Positions 39,714 to 51,208 of a stretch of DNA of 64,000 nucleotides are shown here, one piece after another. The notes under the pieces are model-generated. The model was not told the origin of the DNA. It saw only the letters and a program-made list of their open reading frames with translations, and did no database searches. Position 1 is the stretch's first letter; the number at the start of each line of letters is the position of its first letter. The DNA comes from Sphingomonadales bacterium. Its GTDB lineage: Bacteria; Pseudomonadota; Alphaproteobacteria; Sphingomonadales; Sphingomonadaceae. Where the stretch lies: assembly GCA_016714795.1 (NCBI GenBank), contig JADKCA010000002.1:434001-498000 (forward strand), read 5' to 3'. A program made the translations under genes and the position numbers.

Positions 39714-42521
39714 ATGGGTTTCGAGAACCACGATTTCGAAGTCGAACGCGGGCCAAGCTGGGGCCGGTCCAACTGGCCTTTGACCGATACGGATGACCTG
39801 ACCGGCGCGATGGACCCCACGCAAATGGCGGTGGCGGTGAAAGCGGCGGCCAAATCTGCCGGCAAGGCGATGAACGACACGGATGTCGCCGCGGCGGCAG
39901 GCGATTCCATTCGCGCCATGCTGCTGATCCGGACCTATCGCGTGCGTGGGCATCTGGCCGCCAATCTCGATCCGCTGGGGCTGTCCAAGCAGGATCTGCC
40001 AGCTGATCTGACTCCGGAATATCACGGTTTCACCGGTGCCGATCTCGACAAGCCCGTCTATGTCGGTGGCAATCTGGGGCTGCACTGGACAACCGTGCGC
40101 GAACTCGTTTCCATCCTCCGTGCCAATTATTGCGGGCCAGTTGGTCTGGAATATATGCATATTGTTGATGTGGAAGAGCGCCGCTTCCTTCAGGAGCGCA
40201 TGGAAGGCCGCGACAAGGCGATCAGCTTTACCGAGAATGGCAAGAAGGCCATTTTGGGCAAGGTGATCGAGGCCGAGCAGTATGAGAAATTCCTCGCCCG
40301 CAAATATGTAGGCACCAAGCGGTTCGGGCTCGATGGCGGTGAATCGATGATCCCCGCGCTCGAAGCGATCATCAAATATGGTGGCGCGCTGGGCGTGCGC
40401 GAGATCGTCTATGGGATGCCGCATCGTGGCCGCCTCAACGTGCTCGCCAATGTGATGGCCAAGCCGTATCGCGTGATCTTCCACGAATTTGCGGGTGGCT
40501 CGTCCAACCCCGATGATGTTGGCGGTTCGGGAGACGTGAAATATCACCTCGGCACCAGCACCGACCGCGAATTTGACGGGGTGAAGGTGCATATGAGCCT
40601 TGTTCCCAACCCATCGCACCTTGAAGCAGTTGATCCGGTCGTGCTCGGAAAGGTCCGTGCGAACCAGACGATGCGGGACGATCTGGGCACCGAAAAGCAT
40701 GATCAGGTGCTGCCCGTGCTGCTGCATGGCGATGCGGCGTTTGCGGGGCAGGGGATTGTCTGGGAATGCCTCGGCTTCTCGGGCATTCGCGGTTACAACA
40801 CCGGCGGCTGCATCCACTTCATCGTCAACAATCAGGTGGGCTTTACCACCAGCCCTCAATTCGCGCGCTCCTCGCCCTATCCATCGGATGTGGCCAAGGG
40901 CGTGCAGGCCCCGATTTTCCATGTGAATGGTGATGATCCCGAAGCGGTGACCTTTGCGTGCAAGATGGCGATCGAATTCCGCCAGCGCTTCAAGCGCGAC
41001 ATCGTGATCGACATGTGGTGCTACAGGCGTTTCGGCCACAATGAAGGTGACGAGCCGAGCTTCACCCAGCCGCTGATGTACGCCAAAATCCGCAAGCATC
41101 CCGATGTGAGCGCAGTCTACGCACAGCGCCTGATCGAACAGGGCGTGATCGACGGCAACTGGGCTGCCGAACATGCCACGCATTTCGTGGGCCTGCTGGA
41201 GCAGGAGTTTGAATCGGGCAAGACCTACAAGGCTAATGAGGCCGACTGGTTCGGCGGGCGCTGGGCGGGGCTCAACAAGCCGGCCGATCCTGAAACCGCG
41301 CGTCGCAATGTCGAAACCGGCATCGAAAAGAAATTGTTCGATTCGCTGGGCCGCACGCTGACGACAGTTCCCGAAGGGCATACGATCCACAAGACGCTGG
41401 ACCGCGTGCTGGAGGCCAAGCGCCAGATGTTCGCGAGCGGAGAGAATTTTGACTGGGCCACCGGAGAAGCGCTCGCATTCGGTTCCTTGCTCTCCGAAGG
41501 GTTCGGCGTGCGCCTGTCGGGTCAGGATTCGGGACGCGGCACTTTCAGCCAGCGCCACGCGGTCTGGGTCGATCAAGGTACAGAAGCCAAATATATCCCG
41601 CTCACCACCGTGCCGCATGGCCGGTTTGAAGTGCTGGATAGCCCGCTCTCAGAATTCGGCGTGCTGGGTTTTGAATATGGCTATGCCAGCGCAGACCCCA
41701 AGACGCTGGTGCTGTGGGAGGGCCAGTTTGGCGATTTCGCCAATGGTGCCCAAACCATCATCGATCAGTTCATTGCGGCAGGCGAGACCAAATGGCTGCG
41801 TGCCAACGGACTCGTGATGCTGCTGCCGCATGGGTATGAGGGTCAGGGGCCGGAGCATAGCTCGGCACGGCTGGAGCGCTATCTCCAGCTCTGTGCTGAG
41901 GACAATATTCAGGTCGCCAACTGCACCACACCTGCGAACTATTTCCACTTGCTGCGCCGCCAGATGCACAGGCCGTTCCGCAAGCCGCTGGTGTTGATGA
42001 CCCCAAAATCGCTGCTGCGGCACAAGCTGGCAGTCTCGAAGGCCGAAGATTTTCAGGGAGCGAGCCATTTTCGGCGCATCCTGTCTGATCCGAATGCGCC
42101 TGCGGACAAGGACGTGAAGCGGCTTGTCCTGTGTTCGGGCAAGGTCGCCTATGATCTGATGGAAGCGCGCGATGCGGCGGGGGATGCCAACACGGCCATC
42201 CTGCGCGTCGAACAAATTTATCCCTTCCCCAGCGAACCGCTGATCAAGCGTCTGGCGCAGATGGAGAATCTGGAAGAGGTCGTCTGGGCGCAGGAAGAGC
42301 CGAAAAACGCCGGCAGCTGGTTCTTTGTTGATCCTTTCATCGAAGACTGCCTGATTGCGGCCAAGGTCAAGCCGCAGCGTGCGCGCTATGCGGGCCGCAA
42401 GGCCGCAGCCGCGACGGCAACCGGCCTGATGAAACGTCACCAGGCTGAGCAGGCCGCCCTTGTTTCCCATGCGCTGGGTCACAGCGTGCGCGGTGAAATC
42501 CGCCGCCAACGGAAAGGTTGA
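39714..42521 (+). CDS. sucA: 2-Oxoglutarate dehydrogenase E1 component
   Basis: 935 residues; thiamine-diphosphate-dependent decarboxylation of 2-oxoglutarate and transfer to the lipoyl group of SucB. N-terminal SucB-binding segment (MGFENHDFEVERGPSWGRSNW), GMPHRGRLNVL with conserved histidines, TPP-binding GDAAFAGQGIVWE ... NNQVGFTT, and the C-terminal E1 domain with LPHGYEGQGPEHSSARLERYL. The protein ends RQRKG, and its TGA is followed two bases later by the sucB ATG, so the two are coupled. A 360-base spacer precedes it. Confidence 0.97.
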   Translation: MGFENHDFEVERGPSWGRSNWPLTDTDDLTGAMDPTQMAVAVKAAAKSAGKAMNDTDVAAAAGDSIRAMLLIRTYRVRGHLAANLDPLGLSKQDLPADLTPEYHGFTGADLDKPVYVGGNLGLHWTTVRELVSILRANYCGPVGLEYMHIVDVEERRFLQERMEGRDKAISFTENGKKAILGKVIEAEQYEKFLARKYVGTKRFGLDGGESMIPALEAIIKYGGALGVREIVYGMPHRGRLNVLANVMAKPYRVIFHEFAGGSSNPDDVGGSGDVKYHLGTSTDREFDGVKVHMSLVPNPSHLEAVDPVVLGKVRANQTMRDDLGTEKHDQVLPVLLHGDAAFAGQGIVWECLGFSGIRGYNTGGCIHFIVNNQVGFTTSPQFARSSPYPSDVAKGVQAPIFHVNGDDPEAVTFACKMAIEFRQRFKRDIVIDMWCYRRFGHNEGDEPSFTQPLMYAKIRKHPDVSAVYAQRLIEQGVIDGNWAAEHATHFVGLLEQEFESGKTYKANEADWFGGRWAGLNKPADPETARRNVETGIEKKLFDSLGRTLTTVPEGHTIHKTLDRVLEAKRQMFASGENFDWATGEALAFGSLLSEGFGVRLSGQDSGRGTFSQRHAVWVDQGTEAKYIPLTTVPHGRFEVLDSPLSEFGVLGFEYGYASADPKTLVLWEGQFGDFANGAQTIIDQFIAAGETKWLRANGLVMLLPHGYEGQGPEHSSARLERYLQLCAEDNIQVANCTTPANYFHLLRRQMHRPFRKPLVLMTPKSLLRHKLAVSKAEDFQGASHFRRILSDPNAPADKDVKRLVLCSGKVAYDLMEARDAAGDANTAILRVEQIYPFPSEPLIKRLAQMENLEEVVWAQEEPKNAGSWFFVDPFIEDCLIAAKVKPQRARYAGRKAAAATATGLMKRHQAEQAALVSHALGHSVRGEIRRQRKG

Positions 42522-42523
42522 AC

Positions 42524-43726
<1,203 letters not shown>

Positions 43727-43764
43727 GCTGGGTGCTCTGGCCCTGAGCACAATGGAGTTTAGAT

Positions 43765-45159
43765 ATGACCGACACCCATTTCGATCTGATCATCATCGGC
43801 GCTGGCCCTGGCGGCTATGTCGCGGCGATCCGCGCTGCGCAACTCGGCCTGAAAACGGCGTGCGTCGAAAGCCGCGCGACGCTGGGCGGCACTTGCCTCA
43901 ACGTCGGCTGCATCCCCTCCAAGGCTCTGCTCCATGCTTCGGAGCTGTTTGAAGAAGCGCATTCGGGAGCGCTCGCCAAGTTTGGCATCAGCACCGGGCC
44001 GGTGAGCATCGATGTGGCCGCGATGCAGGCTGAAAAGGCAAAGGCGGTGGGTGAACTCACCGGCGGGATCGAGTTTCTGTTCAAGAAGAACAATGTGACG
44101 TGGATCAAGGGCCGCGCGGCCTTCACGTCGCCCACCAGCATTGATGTCGGTGGCACGGCTTACACCGCGACCAACTTCATGATCGCCACTGGCTCCAGCG
44201 TCACGCCGCTGCCGGGCGTGGAGATCGATCAGAAGGTCGTTATCGATTCAACCGGCGCGCTGGAGCTGGATCGCGTGCCGGATCATCTCGTTGTCATCGG
44301 TGGGGGCGTGATCGGGCTCGAATTGGGCAGCGTTTGGAAGAGGCTGGGCGCCAAGGTGACTGTGGTCGAATATCTCGACCAGATTCTGCCCGGCATGGAC
44401 AATGAAATCCGCAAGGAATCCGCCAAGATTTTCAAGAAGCAGGGCTTTGAGATCAAGACGGGCACCAAGGTGATCGGCGTTGCGGTGAAGGGCAAGAAGG
44501 CCACAATTTCGGTCGAGCCTGCTGCCGGTGGTGCAGCTGAAACCATCGAAGCCGATGCGGTACTCGTTGCCATTGGCCGTCGTCCCAACGTTGAAGGCCT
44601 CGCGCTCGACAAGACGGGCGTGGCGTTCAACGCGCGCGGCCAGATCGAGGTTGGCCATGATTTTCAGACGGCCGTGAAGGGCATCTACGCCATTGGCGAC
44701 GTCACCCCCGGCCCGATGCTCGCGCACAAGGCGGAGGATGAAGGCATTGCCGCAGCGGAGTTCGTGGCGGGGCTGCAAGGCATCGTCAATCATGATGTCA
44801 TCCCCGGCGTGGTCTACACCCACCCTGAAATCGCGTCTGTCGGCCTCACCGAAGAGCAGGCCAAAGAGCGGGGCGAGATCAAGGTTGGTAAATTCCTCAT
44901 GGCCGCCAACAGTCGTGCCAAGACCAACCGCGATTCGGACGGGCTGGTGAAGGTGATTGCAGACGCGAAGACCGACAAGGTGCTGGGCGTCCACATCATC
45001 GCCACGCTGGCCGGCACGATGATCGCCGAAGCCGCACTCGCCATGGAGTTCGGGGCGACCAGCGAAGACATTGCCTATACCTGCCACGCGCACCCGACAC
45101 ATTCGGAAGCACTGAAAGAGGCGGCGATGGCGGTGCAGGGCAAGCCCATCCATATGTGA
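43765..45159 (+). CDS. lpd: Dihydrolipoyl dehydrogenase
   Basis: 464-residue flavoprotein disulfide reductase, E3 of the 2-oxoglutarate dehydrogenase complex. FAD motif IIGAGPGGYVAAIRAAQLG, redox disulfide GGTCLNVGCIPSK, NAD motif VIGGGVIGLELGSVW and catalytic HPTHSE at the C-terminus. Start ATG 43765 with GGAG seven bases upstream, 38 bases after sucB. Completes the mdh-to-lpd TCA operon. Confidence 0.97.
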   Translation: MTDTHFDLIIIGAGPGGYVAAIRAAQLGLKTACVESRATLGGTCLNVGCIPSKALLHASELFEEAHSGALAKFGISTGPVSIDVAAMQAEKAKAVGELTGGIEFLFKKNNVTWIKGRAAFTSPTSIDVGGTAYTATNFMIATGSSVTPLPGVEIDQKVVIDSTGALELDRVPDHLVVIGGGVIGLELGSVWKRLGAKVTVVEYLDQILPGMDNEIRKESAKIFKKQGFEIKTGTKVIGVAVKGKKATISVEPAAGGAAETIEADAVLVAIGRRPNVEGLALDKTGVAFNARGQIEVGHDFQTAVKGIYAIGDVTPGPMLAHKAEDEGIAAAEFVAGLQGIVNHDVIPGVVYTHPEIASVGLTEEQAKERGEIKVGKFLMAANSRAKTNRDSDGLVKVIADAKTDKVLGVHIIATLAGTMIAEAALAMEFGATSEDIAYTCHAHPTHSEALKEAAMAVQGKPIHM

Positions 45160-45232
45160 GGGAACATCGCGTCCCGCTCTTCCCTCTGCCGCGCTTTTAC
45201 GGCAGACGGGCAGGCGAAACAGGAGAGACGCG

Positions 45233-46069
45233 ATGACCAATCATGTAACCGGAAAATCCATCATCATCACCGGTGCGGGCGGCGGTTTCGGGCGGCTTGT
45301 GTCTGAAAAGGCCGGGGCACTTGGTGCCAAAATCACTTGCGCGGACATTGATGGTGCTGCGGCAGAGGCAACCGCCGCTGCGGTGCGCGCAGCAGGCGGA
45401 ACCGCGCAGGCGGTGGCAGTGGACGTTCGCGATCTGGCGCAGATGCGCGCACTTGCCAAGGCGGCGGTCGATGCCCATGGCGCGATTGACGTGATGGTCA
45501 ATAATGCGGGCACAATGCCGCTCGCCTTCTGGTCGGACCATGAAGCCGCGATGGACGCGTGGACACGCTGCATCGACATCAACCTGAAGGGCATCATGCA
45601 TGGCATCGCCGCCGTGCATGATCAGATGATCGCGCAGGGGCGCGGCCAGGTGGTCAATGTGGCCAGCATCTATGGCAATTTCCCGGTGGCCGGCGCGGGC
45701 ATCTATGGCGCAACCAAGGCTGCGGTCAGCTTCCTGTCTGAATCGCTGCGCGTCGAATCACGCGGCAAGATCAAGGTGACGACAGTGAAGCCCACGGGCG
45801 TGCCTGCAACCGGCCTGTCCGGCACGATCATCAATCCGGCGGCGGCTGTTGGCATATTGGGGCAGAACATGCCCGAATTCCTAAAAATGTCCGAACAGAT
45901 GGGGGCTGGCACTTTCCCTGCGGATCGGCTGGACCCGCAGAATATCGATTATGCCAGCCTCGCGCCGGAGCATATCGCAGACGCCATCGTCCATGTGATC
46001 AACCAGCCCTGGGGTGTGTCCATCGGGGACATCACGATCCGCGGGGCGGGCGACCATTTCATCCTGTAA
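45233..46069 (+). CDS. Short-chain dehydrogenase/reductase (SDR 3)
   Basis: 278-residue classical SDR: TGAGGGFGRL cofactor loop, CADIDGAA after strand 2 (NAD preference), NNAGTMPL, and catalytic Y158-x3-K in YGATKAA. It follows lpd by 73 bases with AGGAGAGACG before the ATG, and a small hairpin (TCTGCCG/CGGCAGA, 45186-45207) sits in the gap. Whether it belongs to the TCA operon is unclear. Substrate unknown. Confidence 0.88.
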   Translation: MTNHVTGKSIIITGAGGGFGRLVSEKAGALGAKITCADIDGAAAEATAAAVRAAGGTAQAVAVDVRDLAQMRALAKAAVDAHGAIDVMVNNAGTMPLAFWSDHEAAMDAWTRCIDINLKGIMHGIAAVHDQMIAQGRGQVVNVASIYGNFPVAGAGIYGATKAAVSFLSESLRVESRGKIKVTTVKPTGVPATGLSGTIINPAAAVGILGQNMPEFLKMSEQMGAGTFPADRLDPQNIDYASLAPEHIADAIVHVINQPWGVSIGDITIRGAGDHFIL

Positions 46070-46080
46070 CCGGGCAGGCT

Positions 46081-46102
46081 GCGCGTTGAACCGTCAGCGC
46101 GC
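46081..46102. terminator. Convergent hairpin spanning the M16 peptidase stop
   Basis: GCGCGTTGA (46081-46089) pairs with TCAGCGCGC (46094-46102), 8 of 9 positions, loop ACCG. It sits 11 bases after the SDR stop and covers the stop of the convergent peptidase gene, like the hairpin at 13591-13616. Confidence 0.4.
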
Positions 46103-48958
46103 GGCGGCCTTGGGCTCGGGCAACACGGTCAGCTTCATCGCCTTGTCATCGGCCAGCCATGTGCGCGCGGTCTCCTGCAATTCGGCGGGCGTGATGCGTC
46201 CGTAATCGACGAGGATGGACTTGAGCGCCGTAATGCGTTGCGGATCATCGTTTGCACCCGCCAGATAATATTGCCAGAACTGGCTGCCGGTGGACGCGCG
46301 GGACACGCGTTCCTTCATCGGATTGACCGCGCGTGCCATCTCGTCTGCCGTGGGGCCTTTGCTGGCCAGATTCTGGGCGATGCTGCGCGCCAATGTGTAG
46401 AAGCGCTCCACGCCTTCGGGCTTGAGCTGGGCGAGGACGAGGAAGCTGCCGCCGCTCTCCATTCCTGTGGGCCAGTTGCTGTCTACCACCGGTGAATAGC
46501 TCGCCCCTTCGGCTTCGCGCAGCTGGTCGAACATGCGGTCTCCGAAAATCTGGGCCAGCATCTCCAGTTTGCGGCTTTCGTAAATTCCCTTCACGCCCCC
46601 GCCTGTTTGCCACGCCAGCACGGCGGCGGCCTGATCGGCCGGTCCCTTATGGGTGCGGATGAGCGGCGTTGCCGTCGGTTTCGGGCCCGCCGATGATGCG
46701 GCAAGAATCTTGCCGGTTGATCGTTTGGGCAACGCCCCGAACGTGGCGGTGAGCGCCTGTTCGGTCTGGTCCCAAGGCACGTCGCCAAACACCATCACTT
46801 CGATTGGCCCGGATGCCAGCAAGGGCTGCCACAAGGCCTTGAACGCCTTGGGGGTGAGCGCTTCGATCTGGGCGCGGTCGGGCGTTGTCCAGCGCGCGTC
46901 GCCACCATGCAGAAGACCTTGCAGATCGCGCGAAAGCACGCCCTGCGGAGACGAGGTAAAGCTGTCATAGCCTGCCAGAAAAGCCGCTTTGGCCCGTTGG
47001 ACGGGTGCAGCATCCCAGCGCGGAGCCGACAATTTGGCCGCGATCAGCCGCAGCTGATCAGACAGGTCAGACGCGCGTGTCTGACCGCGCACAACAAACG
47101 CATCTTCAGACGCTTCAAAGGCAAAGCCGACCTTCTTGCCGGATGTCATGCGGTCCAGCTTGTCCTGATTGAGCGTGCCGATTCCACTGGCGTAAAGCGC
47201 CGCGCCGCCCGCCCAGGCTCCGGTCGCTTTGTTTGCGGGCAGCGCCTTCAGGCCTGTGCCGAAACGGACCGCAACATAGACTTTTCCGGATTCGGCGGGG
47301 TTGTAAAAATGCGTGAACCGCACGCCGTTGGACAATTTGCCCATCGTCAGGTCCAATTCCGGCAAGTTGCGTTTTTCCGCAACCGTGCCGGGCTTGCCCA
47401 GCTTGGGCAGCTCGTCAAAGCTGACAGGCGCTGCGGTGGAGCGCACTGTCGTTGCGTTCACCGGGGCTGCCATGGCGGATGCGAGGTCTGTCTCCAGACC
47501 GGGGCGGGAATCGGGTGCAGTGATGATCGCGCGCGGGCCGATGCCGGAGAAGAGCCGCTTTGTGGAGATGTGGATCATCTCCGGCGTGATCTTGTTGCGC
47601 AGCCCCGTGAACACATCATAGGCAACCTGCGCAGTGGCCACGGTCTCGCGAATATCAACCGCCTGAATGATGTCATCCGCCAGCTTGGACCCGGCTTCGG
47701 TCTTTTCGGTTTCCACGCCAATCTGGAACGCGTCATAGAGCTCGCCTTCCTCGCGCCGGATTTCATCGAGCGAGGGCGGGGATTCCAGCGATTCGGCAAT
47801 GATGGCGCGAACGTCTTTCAGAGCCGTTTTCCAGTCCGAATTGAGCGGCTGGAGATCGAGAAAGGTCAGGTCTGCCGAGCGTGCCGTGTCATCCTGTCCA
47901 ACTGCGGCGCGCACAAAACTGGCACCGGCGCGGGCGCGGGTTTCCAGACGGCGGTTGATCAGGCGCATCGCGATCATGTCGACGATCTTGCCCTGATTAT
48001 AGACGACCGTATCCTGCTTCTGCACCCAAGGACGCAGCCAGACTGCGCTGATGCCCAGTTGCAGGCCGGGCGCGGTGACGGCGGTGGTCGTGCGTTCCTG
48101 CTGTGTGGGTTTTCCGAAATCAGGATCAGGCGTGAACGCAGCTTTGGCTTTCCAGTCGCTGAAATATTTGCGGATCAGCGCTTCGAAGGTGGCGGGGTCC
48201 ACATCGCCTGCAATGGAGATGACAGTCCGTTCCGGGCGATACCAGCGATCATGAAATGCGCGGAGCGATTGCGGGGTGGCCGCACCCAACGTGCCAATTG
48301 TGCCGATGGGCGTGCGGGTCGCAAACAGCTGACCGGCATAGAAAAGCTTGCGCTGCGCTTCTCCCACTTCAAATTCGGGGCCGAACTGCTCGCGCGCTTC
48401 GGCAAGGACCGTGCGGCGTTCCGCATCGACTTCGGCCTGCGTCATGCTGGGCGCGATCATCATGCCGGAAAGGATCTTCAGGCTTTCCTCGAGCCCCGCA
48501 GGCTGGATGGCGGGCAAATCCAGCTTGTAAATGGTCTGTGTGGCAGTGGTGGAGGCATTGGTGTCGCTGCCAAAGGTTGCTCCCAGCCTCTGCCAGACAC
48601 GCTTGGCCTCTCCATCCATCATGTAGCGAGAGCCGCGAAAACTGAGATGCTCGATAAAGTGGGCAAACCCCAGTTCCTGCTCATTCTCCATGAGCGACCC
48701 GGCTTCGATTCCGATGCGGATCGAAACCTGCCCAGGCGGCACGCCATTGCGCCGCACGGCATAGCGCACGCCGTTGGGCAACACCCCGAACCGCCATTCG
48801 GGATCGGGCGGAATGTCGCTGCCGACATAGAGCCACGGCACCGCCGCTGCCTTGGTTACGCTTTGGGACTGGGCGGCGGCCGGGCCGTGGAAAACGGGCA
48901 AGAGAGACGCGGCCAGCGCCAGTGCGAAGCGCCAGGCGCGGGGGGAGGGGTGGGTCAT
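46094..48958 (-). CDS. M16 family zinc metallopeptidase (insulinase-type, exported)
   Basis: 954 residues with a signal peptide (AWRFALALAASLLPVFHGPAAAQ), so periplasmic or envelope. Inverted zinc motif HFIEH at residues 100-104 (HxxEH) with the third ligand glutamate near 180 (DAERRTVLAE). Two M16 halves follow, the C-terminal one without HxxEH, as in two-domain pitrilysin-like enzymes. Start ATG 48958 is chosen for the signal peptide; 12 upstream residues are non-homologous. Probably degrades small peptides in the periplasm. Confidence 0.92.
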   Translation of the reverse strand: MTHPSPRAWRFALALAASLLPVFHGPAAAQSQSVTKAAAVPWLYVGSDIPPDPEWRFGVLPNGVRYAVRRNGVPPGQVSIRIGIEAGSLMENEQELGFAHFIEHLSFRGSRYMMDGEAKRVWQRLGATFGSDTNASTTATQTIYKLDLPAIQPAGLEESLKILSGMMIAPSMTQAEVDAERRTVLAEAREQFGPEFEVGEAQRKLFYAGQLFATRTPIGTIGTLGAATPQSLRAFHDRWYRPERTVISIAGDVDPATFEALIRKYFSDWKAKAAFTPDPDFGKPTQQERTTTAVTAPGLQLGISAVWLRPWVQKQDTVVYNQGKIVDMIAMRLINRRLETRARAGASFVRAAVGQDDTARSADLTFLDLQPLNSDWKTALKDVRAIIAESLESPPSLDEIRREEGELYDAFQIGVETEKTEAGSKLADDIIQAVDIRETVATAQVAYDVFTGLRNKITPEMIHISTKRLFSGIGPRAIITAPDSRPGLETDLASAMAAPVNATTVRSTAAPVSFDELPKLGKPGTVAEKRNLPELDLTMGKLSNGVRFTHFYNPAESGKVYVAVRFGTGLKALPANKATGAWAGGAALYASGIGTLNQDKLDRMTSGKKVGFAFEASEDAFVVRGQTRASDLSDQLRLIAAKLSAPRWDAAPVQRAKAAFLAGYDSFTSSPQGVLSRDLQGLLHGGDARWTTPDRAQIEALTPKAFKALWQPLLASGPIEVMVFGDVPWDQTEQALTATFGALPKRSTGKILAASSAGPKPTATPLIRTHKGPADQAAAVLAWQTGGGVKGIYESRKLEMLAQIFGDRMFDQLREAEGASYSPVVDSNWPTGMESGGSFLVLAQLKPEGVERFYTLARSIAQNLASKGPTADEMARAVNPMKERVSRASTGSQFWQYYLAGANDDPQRITALKSILVDYGRITPAELQETARTWLADDKAMKLTVLPEPKAAAR

Positions 48959-49017
48959 ATCCGCAACCCTATCGGGTGGCGAAGCTTGCGGCAAGATGAA
49001 CCGATTGTTTCCGTCGA

Positions 49018-50478
49018 TCAGCGGAAGGGCGGCTCGTTAAAGGCCCTGAGTTTGCGACTGTGCAGCCGCGCGCCCTCCCGCCGCAATTCGTCGCACGCCT
49101 CGATCCCGATCAGCATATGTTCGGCAATCGCGCGCTCGTAAAAGCGGTTGGCCTGCCCCGGCAGTTTGAGTTCGCCATGGAGAGGCTTGTCCGACACGCA
49201 GAGCAGGGTGCCATAAGGTACGCGGAAGCGATAGCCTTGGGCGGCGATGGTGGCGGATTCCATGTCGATCCCCACCGCCCGGCTTTGCGAAAAGCGCAAT
49301 GCGGAGCGGGAGTAGCGCAGTTCCCAGTTGCGGTCATCGGTGGTGACGATGGTGCCGGTGCGCAGTCGCGCCTTCAGGCTTTCCGCGCTTTCGCCAGACA
49401 CCGTCTGCGCCGCGCGCGCCATCGCCTGCTGCACTTCGGCAATCGGCGGAATCGGGATTTCCGGCGGCAGCAGATCATCCAGAACATGATCATCGCGCAG
49501 ATAGGCATGGGCCAGCACATAGTCTCCGATCCGTTGGCTGGGCCGCAACCCGCCGCAATGGCCGATCATCAGCCAGGCATCAGGGCGAAGCACCGCCAGA
49601 TGGTCGGTGATGGTCTTGGCGTTGGAGGGGCCGACACCGATATTGACGAGGCTGATCCCCGCGCGACCCGGCGCTGTCAGGTGCCAGGCCGGCATCTGAT
49701 GTCGCCGCCACGCGCTGTCCGCCACGGTGCTCAGCGGATCGGGGGTCTTGTCCGTCACGGTCACGCCGCCGGGGGCAGAGAGCATCTCATAGGATCCGCC
49801 ATTTCCCAACTGCGCGCAGGCCCATCGCACGAACTCATCGACATAGCGGTGATAGTTGGTGAACAGGATATAGCGCTGCACATGTTCAGGCGGTGTGCCG
49901 GTGTAATGCCGCAGCCGTGCGAGCGAAAAATCCGTCCGCAATCCGTCAAACAGCGCAAGCGGGCGCGGGCCATAGTCCGGCCCCAGCTCCAGCCCGTCGG
50001 CGATCTCGTCTCCGATATGCGCCAGATCGGTTGCGGGAAAGATGCGGGAGAGGTCGCTGGCGCGCACGTCTCCGAATTCGGTTCCCGCGTCCAGCACATA
50101 GGGGAAGGGGATTTCCTGACGCCCCGTCCCGATGCTGATTTCCACCCCATAATCACTGCGCAACAGATCAAGCTGCTCTGTCAGATAATCCGCGAACAGC
50201 TTGGGTTTGGTGATGCTGGTGGCATAATGCCCGGTCTGGGTGATGCGGCCAAAGGCACGCTCGGGCTGGTCATGGCGACCGCTGCCGCCCCAGTGCAGGT
50301 GGATTTCGGGATAGGCATAGCTGCCATCACTGCGCCTGGCAGGATCAGGCGGGGCACCGGAGGCGATATAGGTTTCAATATCAGTGCGCAGTGCGCCAAC
50401 TGATTGCGAAAAAAGGCGGTCGAGCTCCTGGACCGCTTCGCGCCCGTCACGGACGCTGCTCCTCTTCTGGTCTGTCAT
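49018..50478 (-). CDS. amn: AMP nucleosidase
   Basis: 486 residues (E. coli Amn is about 484). Hydrolyses AMP to adenine and ribose 5-phosphate. N-terminal regulatory AMP-nucleosidase domain (YPEIHLHWGGSG, RITQTGHYATSITKP) and C-terminal nucleoside phosphorylase-like domain (INIG-type LVNIGVGPSNAKTITDH, IGHCGGLRPSQ, GIDMESATIAAQGYRF with the M-E-S ribose-binding motif). Start ATG 50478. Stands alone between the M16 peptidase (59 bases) and the peroxiredoxin. Confidence 0.94.
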   Translation of the reverse strand: MTDQKRSSVRDGREAVQELDRLFSQSVGALRTDIETYIASGAPPDPARRSDGSYAYPEIHLHWGGSGRHDQPERAFGRITQTGHYATSITKPKLFADYLTEQLDLLRSDYGVEISIGTGRQEIPFPYVLDAGTEFGDVRASDLSRIFPATDLAHIGDEIADGLELGPDYGPRPLALFDGLRTDFSLARLRHYTGTPPEHVQRYILFTNYHRYVDEFVRWACAQLGNGGSYEMLSAPGGVTVTDKTPDPLSTVADSAWRRHQMPAWHLTAPGRAGISLVNIGVGPSNAKTITDHLAVLRPDAWLMIGHCGGLRPSQRIGDYVLAHAYLRDDHVLDDLLPPEIPIPPIAEVQQAMARAAQTVSGESAESLKARLRTGTIVTTDDRNWELRYSRSALRFSQSRAVGIDMESATIAAQGYRFRVPYGTLLCVSDKPLHGELKLPGQANRFYERAIAEHMLIGIEACDELRREGARLHSRKLRAFNEPPFR

Positions 50479-50563
50479 CGCGCAGTCTTACAGCGATTGC
50501 GTGACAGCGGCAAGAGAGGCGGCATCCGCCACCGCCCTGAACGAGCGGTGGCGGAAGACAGCA

Positions 50564-51046
50564 TTACAGCTGCTCGATCAGATAATCGGCAGCGCTGACG
50601 CGGAATTCGCCCGGCGCTTCGACGTGAAGCTGTTCGACCACGCCATCATTCACCACCATGGCGAAGCGCTGGCCGCGCTGACCCATGCCGAACTTGGAAC
50701 CATCCATTTCGAGGCCGACCGATTTCACGAAATCGCCGTTGCCATCGGCCAGCATCGTCACTTTGCCACCGGCATTGGCGGACTGGCCCCAAGCCCCCAT
50801 CACGAACGCATCGTTGACGGCGGTGCAGGCAATCTCGTCAATGCCCTTGGCCTTCAGCGCTTCGGCCTGCTCGACAAAGCCGGGCAAATGTTTGGCGGAG
50901 CAGGTGGGGGTAAAGGCCCCCGGCACAGAGAAGAGCGCGACGCGGCGGCCCTTGAAGAAATCCTCGCCGGAAACGGGCTGCGGGCCTTCTGCGGTGGCCT
51001 TCACGAAGCCAGATGCGGGGAGTGTGTCACCAACCTTGATCGTCAT
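50564..51046 (-). CDS. Peroxiredoxin (Prx5/redoxin family)
   Basis: 160-residue thiol peroxidase. Peroxidatic cysteine C49 in PGAFTPTCSAKH, the Prx5-type motif; the conserved region KGIDEIACTAVNDAFVMGAW follows. No second conserved cysteine is obvious at the usual C-terminal place, suggesting a 1-Cys or glutathione/other-thiol dependent mechanism. Start ATG 51046 has AAAGGACA upstream; a longer in-frame extension upstream (39 residues) is arginine-rich and not homologous. Confidence 0.93.
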   Translation of the reverse strand: MTIKVGDTLPASGFVKATAEGPQPVSGEDFFKGRRVALFSVPGAFTPTCSAKHLPGFVEQAEALKAKGIDEIACTAVNDAFVMGAWGQSANAGGKVTMLADGNGDFVKSVGLEMDGSKFGMGQRGQRFAMVVNDGVVEQLHVEAPGEFRVSAADYLIEQL

Positions 51047-51208
51047 TGGATGTGTCCTTTTTGATTGTTGAAAACCATTCTCATTATGTCGGTGCAGAAA
51101 GGTGCGATTGCAAGGGGGGGATTTTGGCGCGGCTTTCCGCCGTTCTGATCCGAAACGATTCAATTTGAACCAATATAGTAATCATAACGGATAAGTCTCT
51201 GATTCGTA

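Noticed and set aside
37845..41618. Long minus-strand open frames opposite sucD and sucA
   Set aside because: Antisense to strongly conserved TCA enzymes, without homology, signal peptides or ribosome-binding sites.
46907..49141. Long plus-strand open frame (about 744 codons) opposite the M16 peptidase gene
   Set aside because: It is the antisense shadow of a gene with clear domains; composition is rich in Arg/Gly/Cys and matches no family. Such open antisense frames are expected at this GC content.
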